A stretch of 64,000 bases of DNA, from contig KN817520.1 of NCBI GenBank assembly GCA_000827495.1, forward strand, positions 885,009-949,008, written 5' to 3'. Shown here piece by piece: positions 38,051 through 50,807 of this stretch (positions are counted from its first letter, which is position 1; each line of letters starts with the position of its first letter). Both the position numbers and the translations under genes were made by a program. The notes beneath the pieces were generated by a model. It was not told where the DNA came from, made no database searches, and saw only the letters and a program-made list of their open reading frames with translations. Source of the stretch: Hypholoma sublateritium FD-334 SS-4. Taxonomy: Eukaryota > Basidiomycota > Agaricomycetes > Agaricales > Strophariaceae.

Positions 38051-41000
38051 CCACAGTCCATTTGCGCTGCAGCTTTGCGGGGTCACTGTAGATAGCACGC
38101 TAGCGTGCGATGTGCGCTGCTGCAATCCCCATAAGGGCCGGATGGGAAGCTCTTATAGCTGCCTGACATTGCATCTTCTAGAAGCGCGGTGGCTGCCATA
38201 AGGATATGCGCACGCACGCGCATCGTATCTCGCGCCTCCCAGCGGCAGCTCACCCTGCGCACGCATGCGCTTCCTCTTGCGCTTAAAGCCGTCTACATGT
38301 ACACATCAGCACTGCGTCGGCTTGCGCACGCCCGTCGGGACCGCGCCATGCGACCGGGCGACTGGTAGCACTCAGAGCGCGAGCGAGCGTGCCGTCAAAC
38401 CCTGTCATGCCGGACCCACTGCATTGGACTTATCGCAAGGCCTATCTATATGAACCACAGCTGCGGCATATGTCTGTGTGTATATGCCCTCGGGGGAAAG
38501 CATATGAACAGGTCCCATGGCTTGGGCTGGACCAGTAAACACATGGGCGTGAAGAGGAGCACGGACACTTAATATAATGCGGCGCGCTGCTCTGCTGGGA
38601 TTTGCGATGGCATGGCGGACTTGGGGATAGCTGGCGTATCCGATCGCGATTGGGAAGGTGCGTACCGGATTGGTGGGCCCGCGAGCTGCAAGCCGACGCC
38701 TGCCGCCGTCCTCTGCCCGCGCTGAGCTCACGAAAGGCCAGTCCCGATCGATGCGAGAGGATCAGGATCAGTGACAGGAACCATCCCAAGCCCTCCATCT
38801 GACATATTTCATAAAAAGCGCAAGTACCTGGACAGCTGCGGCGCGCGGGCTTGAGAACGGGGGCGTTGGTCGGCTGAGCCTGACTGGGGACAGAGGCCGC
38901 GCGCGAGCCGGAGGAGGCTGCTAGACGGAGTAGGTCTCTTCCGCCGCGCGACGGCCACTTTGCGCTTGATTTCGTGGACGTGGTCTACCGCCGCAACTGG
39001 CGCTATCAGGCTCGGGTGATCGGTGGAGGTGGACGCGCATTTCGCAGCATATGGAAGACTTATCCGCAATCGCTCGGTGCGTGACCCGTGCTTCCCTTCC
39101 GTCACTGGGTGCGCAGTGCATGGAGATGCGTATGGATACGCACCCCCGGGCGCCTTGCTCCATTGAGATAAATGGGCCACTGCAGGCTGCCTGATAAAAG
39201 AACCAGGATCACTTGAGTATCAGCGCAGTGTCGCTGCATACATACCGTGGACGCTGATGCGGTGAGATTCCGCTGACATTTCTGGCTAAGCTTCCGGCGC
39301 TGAGCTCTGGCCGTGCGAGCGAGGCCACACGTCGGAATTACCTGCGGCATGAGAACTGGATGGAAGAAGTCGCCACAGCCAGGATCAGAAACGTCAGGCC
39401 ATAATGCGCCACCCCAGGGTGCGCGTGCGTCATGGCCCGATAGCGCCCTGCTAAGCGGCACGAACTCTGCGTTCTCGTCAGCGTTGAGGACAAGCTGATG
39501 ACCGCCGATGCGAGTTGACGTTATTTGGTTAAAGCCTCCCGGGACAGGCGCGCCCGGCCGCGGCTGATCCTGCCCGGACCGGCTAGTCGACGCCATCGAC
39601 GCGCGCGTATTCCAGCGAAGCGCGCCAGCGTCGGCCAGCGCAGCTTCCGGTGCGTCAGCGCACTTGCCGACGCGTCGAGGCGCTATTAGACCCTTCTGCG
39701 CCACCGGCGGGGTGCAGGCGGCACCCACGCCGTGTCGAAGCGCCTCGCAACCAGCTCGTAACGGGGTGTTCTCATGACCCGCGCGCGGGGCCAGTCGTGC
39801 ACCCCAGTGCTGCTTCGAAGCCCGGCTATGCACCTGCGCGCCGCTGCCCTGTTCTATTCTGATATGTATCGCGCACAGCGGATTTACGCAGCTCATACGC
39901 CTTTCTCGTGCGCGGCCACACTTGGGCACGCGAAGCACCGCCAGATCCAGATGCTGCGTTGGCGCTGCGCTGCGGCCTCTCACGCCGCGCGGGGGCTGGG
40001 CCTCAGATGAGACGGCATGCGCGCCAGTGGGATCGGCTCGCATGGGCGCTGCGGTATGCGAACTCCCCACTGGCCTCAATTTCCCTGCGGTGCGCCACGG
40101 GCGGACTGATGTTCGCAGCTGCTGCTGCGTCGCGCTGGCTCGACACCAAATATACCCCATATTTAATTTAATTAATAACCGGTGTGCGCACGCGCGTTTA
40201 CCGCTCGTCTGGCCAGCCTGTGCGCAGCCACAGCCATATATGGGCGCGCGCAATAGCCACGCACAATTGGCGCAACGGCGCGTCGCGGTCATGGAGGTGC
40301 GCGCGTGACCAGGCGCCCGGGCATCTGGCGCCGCGCGTCAGGCGTGGCCTGGCGATAACGCCTGCGCCGCCCATTGGTGCGGCGTGCACGCGCGTGCGCA
40401 CCCGCGCGGCGGCGCGTTCATTATGACTGTGGGCCGTGGCAGCTTCGATGGTGCCCGTGCTATTTTCTGTGCGACTTCACATTACCCTGCGCTGCACGCG
40501 GGGGCTTCTGCTTCTCTAGCGTATGTCATTTTTTGTGCGGCGAGAAGACGTGCGGCTGTTGCCTCTGCGGTGGATACCCGGCAAGGCGAGAAGCGTCCGT
40601 AGCGTAGCTTCTGGTGCGCGCTGGGCACGGCGCTTCGTGCTTCCAGCTTCCAATGTCGGTGTCGCGTCTGTTTCGCGGACTTGGAGCTGGCTTCCTGAGC
40701 TCCGATGTGGGTGACAGGTGAAATACGGGTGGGTAGAGCGCAGAGGCGTGTATGTTCCGGATTCCCGCGCAAATGTGGTGTAGTAAGAAGTCACAGAGTA
40801 AGTACGGTGCGCGTTTGTCGGCCGCGCGATAATGCAGACGGCGCTTCAGAGGCGCGCACGCAAAAATAACAAGAACTCGACTCGAGTGTTTTCCGATACT
40901 TCGGAAACTCAGAAACTAGGACGTCCAGCGCATACCGCCGCTGGGCATAGAATGGGTGCATATAAGGACCCCCACCGGCTGCCCCGGCCGGACGCGCCAC

Positions 41001-42300
41001 ATAGACCCATCGGGACAAGCGATGCCCTAACCGAGCGACGTCCGCCGCTGCCGCCGCCTGCGGGCGTGCGTCCAGCGCCTGATCAGCGCGGCGCGCCCCT
41101 GCGGGTGGGATGTGCTGGGCCCACTTAAGAGAGGAAGCGCCGCTGAGAACGAAATGGATAGCTTAACGCGCCCCTGAGTGATGGGGATGGATGTGGATTG
41201 GCGCACACCATTTAAATATAACCGTGCCGCGGTGGCGCTTTGGGAGAATGTGGGGCCCGGGGATGCGAGGTGGAAGTCGGGCGAGTGGGGTGCGCTGTCG
41301 CCACCGAGCGCCGACGACGTGAAATGAAATGTATACATATGGGGAGCCAGCTTCGGGCGTGGATTCGGATGAGAGATATAAATAATTGCAGAAATAATGG
41401 CACGCGATACCTGCACGCTTTACGCTTGCAGGTATTCCTCCGTCTCGGTTTCTGACAAGGTCAGGGGTCGCTCTAGAATATGTGCACCCCATACAGCAGG
41501 GATCTCTACGTATACAGCTTCACAAGCCAATTATTCTCAAATTTCTAGCCAAAGCGAAGCGAGGCTCCTCTTTATGCTATATAAATACGCGTATATGTCC
41601 CGGTACTATGCACCTCGCTTGCACACCTATCTCGCTCGCTAACGAGCGCTTGCTACTTAGCCGCGGCGAGCGTGACAATCCGGCGCGCTCCCATAAGAGG
41701 ATAAAAATACCCAAAAAGCACAAGATAAAAATCTTTTGGCCCGACGGCGACGTCTGCGTGCTCGTTGGCCCTGGCCCGATCCGCGCCGATGCTCGCCTGC
41801 GCCCCGCCTGCTCACGCGTCGCGACGATCGCACGTACGGCGCTCTCACGGGTGCGCCCGCGGCGCGCGCTCCCCGACGCCGAGGCGCGGCGACGGCCGCC
41901 ATGCCGCGCACGCGCACGCGTCGCCGTGCGCCGCCGCCGCGTGCGACCTACGCCGAAGCACGCAGGTGCGCCCCGTGCGCGCCCTATTGCAGCTTATTGC
42001 AGGCGCTGCGGCGCCGCAACGGCAGGGCGCGCGCTCCCACCTTGGCGCGGGTATATATAGCCCACGCAGCGCGCCGCGAGGGGCAGGCGAGATCGCGCGC
42101 GAGATAAGGTGCGCGGCGCGGCGCGCGTGGACGGCCGCGATATATATACCGCGCACGCTTGCGTTGGGGGTGCTTACTACTACTTATCGCTGCTATAGAT
42201 GGGGCATGGTCTGAGCGTGGGACTGGGCGGCGGGACAGCGTCCTAACGTCGCATCTGTTATTTCATTGAGAATTGAGCCCGGATCGGGCGGCGGATCGGG
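38051..42300. other. strongly CG-rich, apparently non-coding block
   Basis: The composition changes to runs of gcgcgc, cgccacg and acgcgcgc unlike the genes on either side. Many long frames are open simply because stop codons are AT-rich; none shows domains or a sensible intron pattern. TATATATA octamers stand out at 42052-42059 and 42141-42148, 89 bp apart. The block continues past the FAM72/RRP17 pair to about 46260. Confidence 0.55.
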
Positions 42301-42645
42301 TGGGTGGGGGTGTGGGATGGGGGTGCAGCTGACACGGCGGCCATGGAATGAAGGAGGGAAGAGGGAAAATGAAGGGAATAAACAAAACAAACATGAGAAC
42401 AAGAGGTATGTATTCGGCAGGGTATAGGGGTGCGATGCGGGGGTGGGCGTGATGAGCGGCGGAGGTGGTAGTACACGGGAGAACGGGGTCTTTTATTCGA
42501 AAGGAAGGCGGACAACTTTTGATGCAACGGACATGGGCATGGGACAAACCGAGTGCAGATGGGGCGAAGGAGAAGGGTCTCGGGGCGCGGGTCGTGAGAT
42601 TTCGTGATACTAGGGAAAGAAGCAGGTGGGGTCGCGCGTGGGATC

Positions 42646-43653
42646 TCACCGGTTGAAGAGGATGGGGCGCGGGCGTTTTGGCGCGGGGGGCTGGCGCGCG
42701 CGGTCGTCGTGGACGACAGGGGCGATCTCGCCGGTGCGGGCGAGGTGGTGCCAGAAGACGACGTCGCCCTGCCTGAGCGACGGCAGCGGCGCGGGCGGCT
42801 CCTTGTGGTCGGCGGGGTAGTAGGCGTCGGTGGGCGGGGGGTAGTCGTCCGCGGGTGCGCGGAAATGGAGGGGCGCAGGGCGGTGGTACTGCTGGGGGCC
42901 GGGTGAGCCGGAGCGGGGCGGACGGACGGAAATACGCACGTCATAGTCCGGGGCGCGGTGTGCGACGAAGCGCGGGGTGGCGAACTCGAGGGGCGGGGTG
43001 GGGAGGTAGTCGGCGCGGAATGCCGGGGCGGGGGCGTGCTCTGCGTACTGGGGCGCGGGGGACGGCAGCGGGGGGTCGAAGGGGACGACGCCGGGCTCGC
43101 GCGGGACGTAGCGGCGCTCGGTGCCGACGACCTCGGTGGAGTGGAAGACGAAGCGGTGGCCGTTGGTGGCGCGGTTGGTGGCGGTGATGGACGACGTGCA
43201 GCGGGCGCACTGGGACGTCAGCGATGGCGGGGACGGGAGGGACGGGGCTTACGGGGACGACGATCATGTAGCCGATGGTGGCGCCGCAGCCGTGGCAGCA
43301 GAGGCTCTGGGTGAGACACTCGCAGGTGCGCGGCGGGCCGCTGGGCTTGTGCGGCGCGGGCGGCGGCTGCGCGTCGGCGGCGGGGCTGTACACCGCGCAG
43401 TTCACGGGCAGCGCGTCCGACGAGTACAGCGACACGTTCGGGCGCAGCAGCAGCACGGCCTGCGCCGGTCAGCGGGCGCGGCGCGCGGGACGGCGGGGCT
43501 CACCTTCATGCCGCGGTTCGTGAGGAACATGCCGCACGAGCGGCAGTCGAGCAGCCAGACCTTGTGCGCGATGGCGGGCGCGGGCGGCGGCGCGGGGTAC
43601 GGGTTCTGGGGGAAGAGGTGGCGGTAGCTGACGACAGAGTCTGGGACGGGCAT
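42646..43653 (-). CDS. FAM72-family protein
   Basis: Three exons: 43504..43653, 43253..43459, 42646..43209; 306 aa. The conserved FAM72 core is visible: WLLDCRSCGMFLTNRGMKAV, a strand-rich middle, then CECLTQSLCCHGCGATIGY, IVVPCARCTSSI and NGHRFVFHSTEV. The paired CxxC motifs probably bind zinc. The C-terminal 140 residues are Pro/Arg-rich and disordered, absent from animal FAM72. Human FAM72A interacts with the uracil glycosylase UNG2; the fungal role is unknown. Codon use is strongly G/C-ending, like the surrounding block. The gene shares a 121-bp head-to-head promoter with the RRP17-like gene. Confidence 0.85.
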
Positions 43654-43774
43654 GGCTGCTGCTCCTCGCCCTTCCCCCGCGTCCTCTAATATACCAAGAT
43701 CTGCCCCCGATCCGCCCCATCCCCAATTGGCCCGCCAGATCCTTTTTCGGCTGACAAATATTCACCTCCTCGCC
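43654..43774. promoter_or_regulatory. 121-bp divergent promoter FAM72 / RRP17
   Basis: The two ATGs are 121 bp apart and point outward. The interval includes ctaatatacc and a pyrimidine-rich tract before the right-hand ATG. No named factor site was assigned. Confidence 0.5.
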
Positions 43775-44594
43775 ATGAACAACAACAATCTTGCACGCCT
43801 CACCCGCGCACACACCGTCATCGCCGCCAAGCGTCGCGCCCGCAGCGAGCAGGTCAAGGAGGTCATCTTCGACGACGATGCCCGCCGGTATGTGCTTCCT
43901 AGTCCCACCCCGCCCCAGCTTACCCTTGTCCCAGGGAATTTCTGACCGGCTTCCACAAGCGAAAGCTCGCAAAGGCCGAGGCTGCTCGCGCAAAGGCAAA
44001 GCAGAGGGAGAAGGAGGAGAGGCAAGAGTCTCGCCGCGAGGTCCGTGTCGTCCTTTTCCCCGTCGCCCCGTCTCATCGGCCCCCAGCAACGCCGCCATCT
44101 GCGCGAAAAGGCCCTCGAGAACGCCGCCCACGTAGAAAAGGCGTATGGTGCTACCACAGGTGAGCCCCAGCTCGCCTCCTTACTCGGCCCAGCACCGACC
44201 CTGCCCAGACGCAGACCTGGAGGCAGACGACTCTGAGGACGACACCTGGGCCGGCATCCAGCCCGAAGACGCAGAGTTCGAGGACGAGGAGACCCTCGCC
44301 ACCGTCACCGTCGTCGAGGACTTTGACCCCGACACCCTCATCCACGGGCCCCCCAAAGCTGCCGCCGACCCCCAGCAGTACGCCCCGGCGGAGCCCGCAG
44401 CGCCGCCAAAGCCCAAGGCGGGCAAGCCCAAGATCCGCGAGCGCAAGGTCCGCTACGAGACAAAGGACGCGCGCAAGCGCGAGCAGGTCAAGCAGCGCAA
44501 GCGCCGCACCGAAAAGGCGGAGCTCGCCGGCGGAAAAGCATCGCGCAGGCCGTCGGGGGGCAAGGGCAAGAGGCACGGCGGCCCGAAGCGCTGA
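43775..44594 (+). CDS. Rrp17/NOL12 (Nop25)-like ribosome biogenesis protein
   Basis: Four exons: 43775..43887, 43935..44040, 44087..44159, 44209..44594; 225 aa. The family signature is VIFDDDARREFLTGFHKRKL, followed by a long Lys/Arg/Glu-rich helix (AKAKQREKEERQESRREQ), an acidic segment (DSEDDTW...DEETLATVTVVEDF) and a basic tail (KPKIRERKVRYETKDARKR). Rrp17/Nop25 proteins act in the nucleolus in 5'-end processing of large-subunit rRNA. The last acceptor could lie 6 nt further downstream (44215), removing two residues. Its basic ends fit nucleolar RNA binding. Confidence 0.82.
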
Positions 44595-46597
44595 GCCCGC
44601 GGCCGTCCGCCGCCTGGCCCGGCCCCGCCCGCAGATTAACCTGCGCTCGCACACACGCGCGCCTTCACACTCTAGACCCCCTTGTTCGCTCCCATTCATC
44701 CGTATCCCCGGACGGCCCCCTTCCCCTTTCGCCCGTCTTTATCTTTTCCCCTTGTTGACGGGCACGAATGGCGGCGGCGCGATCGCTGTGAATCTATCCC
44801 AAGTATTTGCATTCCGACGGGAAAACGTCGTTCGGGGCAGGCTGCAGAGCCGGAGGGGGCACGGCTGCCTTCGATCGCGACTAGCCACTTGTTCTCCGTC
44901 CGTGTTGTATTAATATACCACCATTTTGCGTGCATTCTACCCCGCGAAGGCCCATGGGCGTCCATACCACGGGTGCATGCTCCGTGGGTTGGGTCGTCGC
45001 CTAAGCCATCGGCCCACCGATACGTATGCAACACAGCCCCGGGCGATCAGCACCGATCCCCTCCCCGGTGTCGCCAGCGCCTATATACTTAGACGCAGGC
45101 GCGGCGAGCAACCCACTGAGCCGCACACGCAGTTGTGCGCCCGCCGCGACAGCGCCATCGGCCCGGACAGGGGCCTGCTCATGCGCGCCAGCATGCTGCC
45201 GCCGCACGGCGCACGCACGCACATACGGGGCGGCGGCGATCCTGGAGATTCGCCCGCCTCGGCAGCGCACGGCCCACGTTAGGGCTGCTTACCGCATGCA
45301 GGTAGATACCAGATATGCAGATGCAGATGCGCCCCGGCCCCTGCACATACGGGGCAACCGCGCCTAACTGATTCGCCGGTCGGTTTTTTTTGTGTGCATT
45401 TTGCCATACGTATATGCATTTTGCTATATTGTGCTATATTGCGCGTTTTTATACGAGGCGCGGCACGCGCGGATGCGTGCTCCCACCCACTCGCCCCTCC
45501 TCCCGAGGAACGCCCGGCCGGGTGGACGAGGAGTTCGCCTGTGGCGTACGCCCATGGGGCGCGCACGTCAGCCGGTGCGTTCTGATGCGCGCCTCGCCTC
45601 GCCCGCCACGCACACACGCGCAGGGGCGTGCGCGCGCGCGCCTGGGGATACGCGCCCCGGGCAGGTACCGGCCCGCGGCTTGTGTGCGCTTCGCCTGCGC
45701 CTGCATTTGGCCTGCATATGCCCATGCAGGATCATCCGTGCATTCTCAGGCGGCGCGCCGGCGACACACGCAACACGCAACGCGCGCCTGGGCCCGAATG
45801 CGCGCCCCGGGCATTGGTACCGCGCCTGCGTTGGCGCCCGGGGCGCTATATATACCCGAGGACGCGACGGCAGCCGGACGTGGCGTGCGCGGCGTGCAGG
45901 AGCCTCGGGACGCGAAGCGCGCGTAGGCGAGCGTGCGTCTCCGAGGGACGTCGCGTCGCGTCGCTCCGCGCGAATTCCAAGCGGCGCGCGCACGGCGGCT
46001 CCCCGGCCGCCACGCGAGGTGACACCCGTCGACTCGGGAGTGGCGTCGCACCGTGTGGGGACACGCAGCGGCGGTCGAGGCAGCGCGCGTTTGCGCCGGC
46101 CTGCGTTGCAGTGCACTAGGCGCGTGCGAGGCGGCTGCCTGCTGCCTGCCTGCCGGCGTGGCAGCATGCCCGTGCGGCCGTGCGGCCGCGTGTTTATTTT
46201 GGCGCGTCTTCCCTAGGCGCGGACTAGGCGCGGATGGGCAGCATAATTCTGCCAACATTCTTCAGTACGCGCGAGGAATGGACGCGCGGAGGAGACAGGA
46301 GCAGCCGCGGATGTGGGTGTTGCTCCAAGGGGCTTCGGAGGTCGTTTGGGGCGTGGTTGTGGGAGCTGTGATGTGCGGAGACTGTGATGTGCACTTCGAC
46401 GTGCAGGGGCCGGCTGAGGTTATCAGTTGATAGGTAGGATTAGACGCTCATGCGGGGCGTCAAAACGTGTTGCTTGGCGTCTATAATTATACTGTTCGTG
46501 CATAAGAACTTTGAGGTATCAAAGCTAATTCTCTCTATCATTGTGATTTCAGAAGCTGGGTCCGAAGCAATTGTGATGTAGCATGTATTTGAACAAT
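44595..46597. other. CG-rich intergenic block with TATA octamer
   Basis: This continues the CG-rich domain to about 46260, then returns to ordinary composition. It has a TATATATA at 45847-45854 and ctatatac at 45081-45088. AT-rich units with ttttgc/ttgctatatt repeats occur at about 45398-45445. Open frames are long only because of composition. The last 340 bp are the 3' region of the HET gene. Confidence 0.45.
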
Positions 46598-49058
46598 TTA
46601 CAGATAAAGTGTTACCAGCTGCATGCCATCCATTGCTAGGTTGCTGATTAGCATCCTATAGGCTAGGGGGGTAGAACTGCGTCCCCATATTTTGTTCGTT
46701 GATTTAAGTTCGAATATTGGTGCAGTGCGTGTCGGCATGATCTTGACGCTGTCGGACGGCCGGACGTATCCCGGTGGCGTTCTACCGCAGTCGAGTAGGA
46801 CGGAGAAACACAGTGGCGGGAGGATGATATCGGTTCCGTCCGTGCCAAAGTTCATGACGCCGAATGTTGCATTAATCGGCGAGGGTTCATCTTGGTTGGG
46901 TTTGGCAAAGGAATTGATATTTTCGTAGATCTTCCGATCGAGTAGGTTGTAATACGCCATTTGCGTAGAACCTTCATGGGTACCATCTACCGACATATAG
47001 ACGGCAATATTTCCATAAAATGTCCCCCTTGCCTGGAAAGGGCGTTCAAGCCGAGTTGGGTCTGGGAGTACTTCCTGCGTGGAATATGTTCTGAGGGCAG
47101 GAACCAGAAGAAGTGGCACGCGTACTCCTAGGTGCGTCAGAGTGATTGGTTCCATCGGCCGCCATTTATTGAGAAGAAATGATATTTCGTTGTCGGACAT
47201 GACAGGAATCCGAGTGGACGAGCGCAGCTTGTATTGCGCGAGGCTCCGGGGAATAAGCGCGTTATTTTCCGACTCCCAATATCCGTGGTTGAAGATGTCG
47301 AGGACATTGCGTTTGACGACAAGGAGCTCCCGCAGGAGGCGGAAAAACGCGCGCTCAAAGCCCTCCCCGTACGCGACGGAAATATCCACCCCGAGGAGTC
47401 CCATAAGAGAATATGCTCCGTCTTCCTCGCGCGTCACTTCGCGATCGGCGGCTAATTCCAGCCGTCTGGATATGGGGATTTTCTCGGCGTCCCCGCATCT
47501 GCACAAGGTTAGCTCGTCTTCCGTAATGGACGTTCTCTCGCGGATCTTCTCGTTGATCTCCGCCTCAGTTCGGGGCAGAGGAAAAAATGGCAAGTCCAGT
47601 GGATCGTCCCTCTCGATGAGCAGGTCGTCCCAGTCCATGTCGTAGAAGCGGGTGCTCTGAGGAGCCAAAAGCTCCTGCAGCGTCCACCCACGCGTAAACC
47701 ACGAGTCGCGCTGCATATCTTCCAGCAGCCGGGTTTCCGCCAGGTAGGTTATGCAGACGTATGCCGCGCGGTACCATTTGTACATCGAGCGGATTGACTC
47801 GTCGAGCTCGCTGCTGCTGTCCTTGTTAATGCAGATAGAGTCCATCCAGCCGAACGCGACCCCGTGGTCCCTGGCGGCGACTTCGCAGAATTTTGCGATC
47901 TTCGAGTAGCCGCGCGGGTTGCTTTCTCGTATTTCCCAGTCCTTGAAGACGACGTCGCCGGGCGTGTCCCGGATCCAGGTGTGCGACAGGATAGCGTATC
48001 GAGCGTGGTACTCGACCAGCTCTGTAATTAATTTGTTGTGCCTCCTACCTGCCTCTTGCCATCCTAGGGGAGGGCTATTGGCAAGTTCTTCGGCCTCCAT
48101 CCAGGCTATTTGAAAGTCTGGCTGAGATGCTCCGATGAAAGCACTGTGGAGGACCCTTCGGAACATCTCATTTCGGTCGATGAGTTTCATTCCGGCGCCA
48201 GCTGAATCGAATGCCAGCACTCGAATTGGCATTTTGTTGGAGATGTGTGGCCGAAGCACCTTGATGATTCCTGATTGTATACTTTCATGTGGAATTGCTG
48301 AATATTGCAAATGAGTACTTAGGTCTATGTGTTTCCTGTTTTAAAATGCACTCACGCACGAGCGGAGAAGCTATAAGCGGCACACTATCGGTTTCCGATT
48401 CTACTGTTCGTTCAATTGAGCCAACTGTAAATTAAATACAACTTGAGTCGATAAAACGTATAATTCTTTTTGGGAAATATACCTTCTATATTGATGTCGT
48501 TGGGCGATTGCACGGGTGAGTCTAGGTGCACAGACATAACTATAAAATCGTCGATTGCTTCGAGCAGTTTATGGCCTTCATCTCTGCCTCCTCGTATATG
48601 TTCTGCAGGATTATTTAGAGGAATAGGATTTCACATTGAATCGAGTACTCGAAATGCAAGATAAAGCTCACTTGAATTTGGATGACCTACGGCGGAAGTT
48701 GCGCAAGAAGTTAACGATTACTCGCTTCTAAGTACATGATACCAATGGGGGCTGCAATAGTTATCTTACCGGCCGATGCAACACATGTCTGGATGATCGG
48801 CTGTAGGTAACCAACCAAAGCAGCAAGTAACCCCTGGGCCTGCGCGCTCGCCGTTATTTCTGAGTATCTCGTATCTGTAGTAGCTCCTTAGGAGTCGATG
48901 TAGGATGATCAAAGGGCTGATTTTAGATCACTCCCGGACTAAGTAAAGCTGATACTCACTGGGTATTTCGTTACTGGTGCAAAACTGCGCTCTTTCTGGG
49001 GCATTTAGATATTGTCAACGTGAAATTCCAGGTGGAGATGCTCACGCAACGTCGCCAT
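46598..49058 (-). CDS. HET-domain (heterokaryon incompatibility-like) protein
   Basis: Seven exons: 49046..49058, 48960..48995, 48770..48874, 48672..48686, 48483..48602, 48356..48424, 46598..48297; 685 aa. The HET domain is clear in the last exon: YAILSHTWIRDTPGDVVF, FGWMDSICINKDSSSELDES, a Y-CITYLAE segment, then WFTRGWTLQELLAP. It lies at about residues 215-385. A helical N-terminal part (LLAALVGYLQPIIQTC) and a long C-terminal region with no recognised domain flank it. HET domains trigger cell death in filamentous ascomycetes when incompatible strains fuse; in mushrooms they occur in large, variable sets of unknown role. The first four exons are tiny (13, 36, 105, 15 nt), but every junction keeps phase, so the 5' structure is likely real though not certain. 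Confidence 0.8.
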
Positions 49059-50109
49059 CGTATTTAGGTTGATTACCCGGGTGGTAGCCTGTGGTAGTTC
49101 TTAAGAAGCTCTGCCTTGATAATTCAAGCCGATTGGTTCGGCTTATTTACTGAATCTGTTATAACCAAACTGAAGCCATCTAAATCACGATATCTCATTT
49201 AGGTATCGACCTAAGTTCCTGAAGCGCTTACAAGCATCGTGGTACTGAAAAGGTACGAGAGCTGGGTACAAATGTCAAGGGGTGAGTACGTATGCACCGT
49301 CCCAGCTGAGCCGGATTCTAATCAGCGTAGCTCCTCGATTCAAAATTCGCGACTCGCCCTCCGGATGACAGTGTGGCTAGAGGTGTGGGCCGTAGAAATA
49401 AAGCCGAATACGGACGAGCTTGCTCCAAGGAGTTGCTTCGCAGTCTCAACTCGATGCTCGCACAGATCTGCATATGAGTTGCCATCTGCTAGCGCATTTG
49501 CAATTCTGTGATTCTGTTCATCGTGGTGGCGCGGACCCAGTTTCTGAGGGCCGTATAGGAGCCATCGAGAGCCATCTAATGACCGGCGGCCCTTCCAAGC
49601 GCATTCATCCGCCTTCATATGTGCATCTGACCAAACGGTGCTATAGAGCATTTACGCCGGAGGGAATGTGCAAAAAGGGGGGTCCGTAATTTGGGGCTGT
49701 AGTCTGTTCGGTCATGTTTCCATTACTGCAATCTTGGCCATGGAATGCGATATGTCTTTTCCGCATAATTCCGGTGCGCAAGGCTGGACTTCGGCGATGA
49801 ATCGATGAAGTGCAACTAGACACTGAACTTCTAGGCTGGCAGGGCTTGGCTACTAGTCCGTTGGGACACTGACCGACACTGTTGATATCTCGGAATGTGC
49901 ATTTGATGTGCATGATCATATATCGTGGCGGTATACTGAGGCCGCGCTGTTGAGGCAGAGGAACGTTATGTTCAATGGTTGTTGACGGATGGCGAGTTTT
50001 GCACCACACCTAGCGGGAGCTGAACTTGAAATGCAATCGCTCATCCCGGATCCGGCTGATCTCGGCTGCAGTGAATCTCGTACCACCTGGCGTAAAACTC
50101 AAGGCTATA
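49059..50109. other. intergenic, no gene seen
   Basis: This holds the promoter of the HET gene and about 1 kb of unassigned sequence. Frames up to about 120 codons on either strand show no domain or splice partners. Confidence 0.4.
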
Positions 50110-50807
50110 CAGTCATTCCCCGGTCCATGAGACAATCAAATTAGAACCTCTCAGGAGTCAACTTTTTGCATGAAATTAGATAATTTGAAAATATGGGAGT
50201 GTACATTGGCATGTCAAATGTATGTTTTTGCATTCAGTTTATTTTTCAGTGTAGAACCAATGTCTTCAATAATGTTTTAGAAATGGAGGCGTCAAGAAGT
50301 CGAACCGGTCCTTGAGACACGGTCACATCAGCACGAACTTCCTAAGTTGGCCATGCTTAGTCACTTTTACAGCCACCTCCACCGTTGACTTGAAGCTGAT
50401 TTGATCGCATCCGAAAATGGCAGGTGTGATGTGACACCTCCAAACGTCGCAATTGAAGGCAGTCCCTTTCATTTGGAGAATTTATGGACTGCTGGGCAAT
50501 GTTCTGGCATTGTTCAAACGCATTTTACTTTATGAGTATTAACACATGTTACAGACAAAAAAAATTGGAGAGATCACAGCTCAAAGCCTCAAAATAAGCC
50601 CACTAAAATTCATATTGACACCAAAATCACATTGCTTTTTAAATAACAAAATATGGGAGAAAGTGAATACTTATTCCATTCAAATACATGTAGAACTATA
50701 GTATAGTAAGAGGTTTGTAAAGTTTAAGAATATTTGCTGCAAAACTGAGCTCAGGAGCAAAGTTTGTATCATGGAGCCGGGTGTCTCATAGACCGGGGAA
50801 TGACTGT
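50110..50807. mobile_element. non-autonomous Tc1/mariner-type element (MITE-like)
   Basis: The left end reads CAGTCATTCCCCGGTC and the right end is its reverse complement; 25-bp terminal inverted repeats differ at one position. TA dinucleotides flank both ends (50108-50109 and 50808-50809), the target-site duplication of Tc1/mariner insertions. Length is 698 bp with no coding capacity, so it would need a transposase supplied from elsewhere. Similar ends suggest a fairly recent insertion. Confidence 0.8.

Noticed and set aside
39102..40292. 396-codon minus-strand open frame
   Set aside because: It lies in the CG-rich block where stops are rare by composition. It has no domain, biased Ala/Arg/Pro content, and overlaps other long frames on both strands.
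41482..42214. Overlapping Arg/Ala-rich frames on the plus strand
   Set aside because: Typical of CG-rich non-coding DNA; three frames are open at once with no preferred one.
50275..50320. B-box-like gtcgaaccggtcc as part of a tRNA gene
   Set aside because: No A box, no acceptor-stem pairing and no cloverleaf could be drawn around it.
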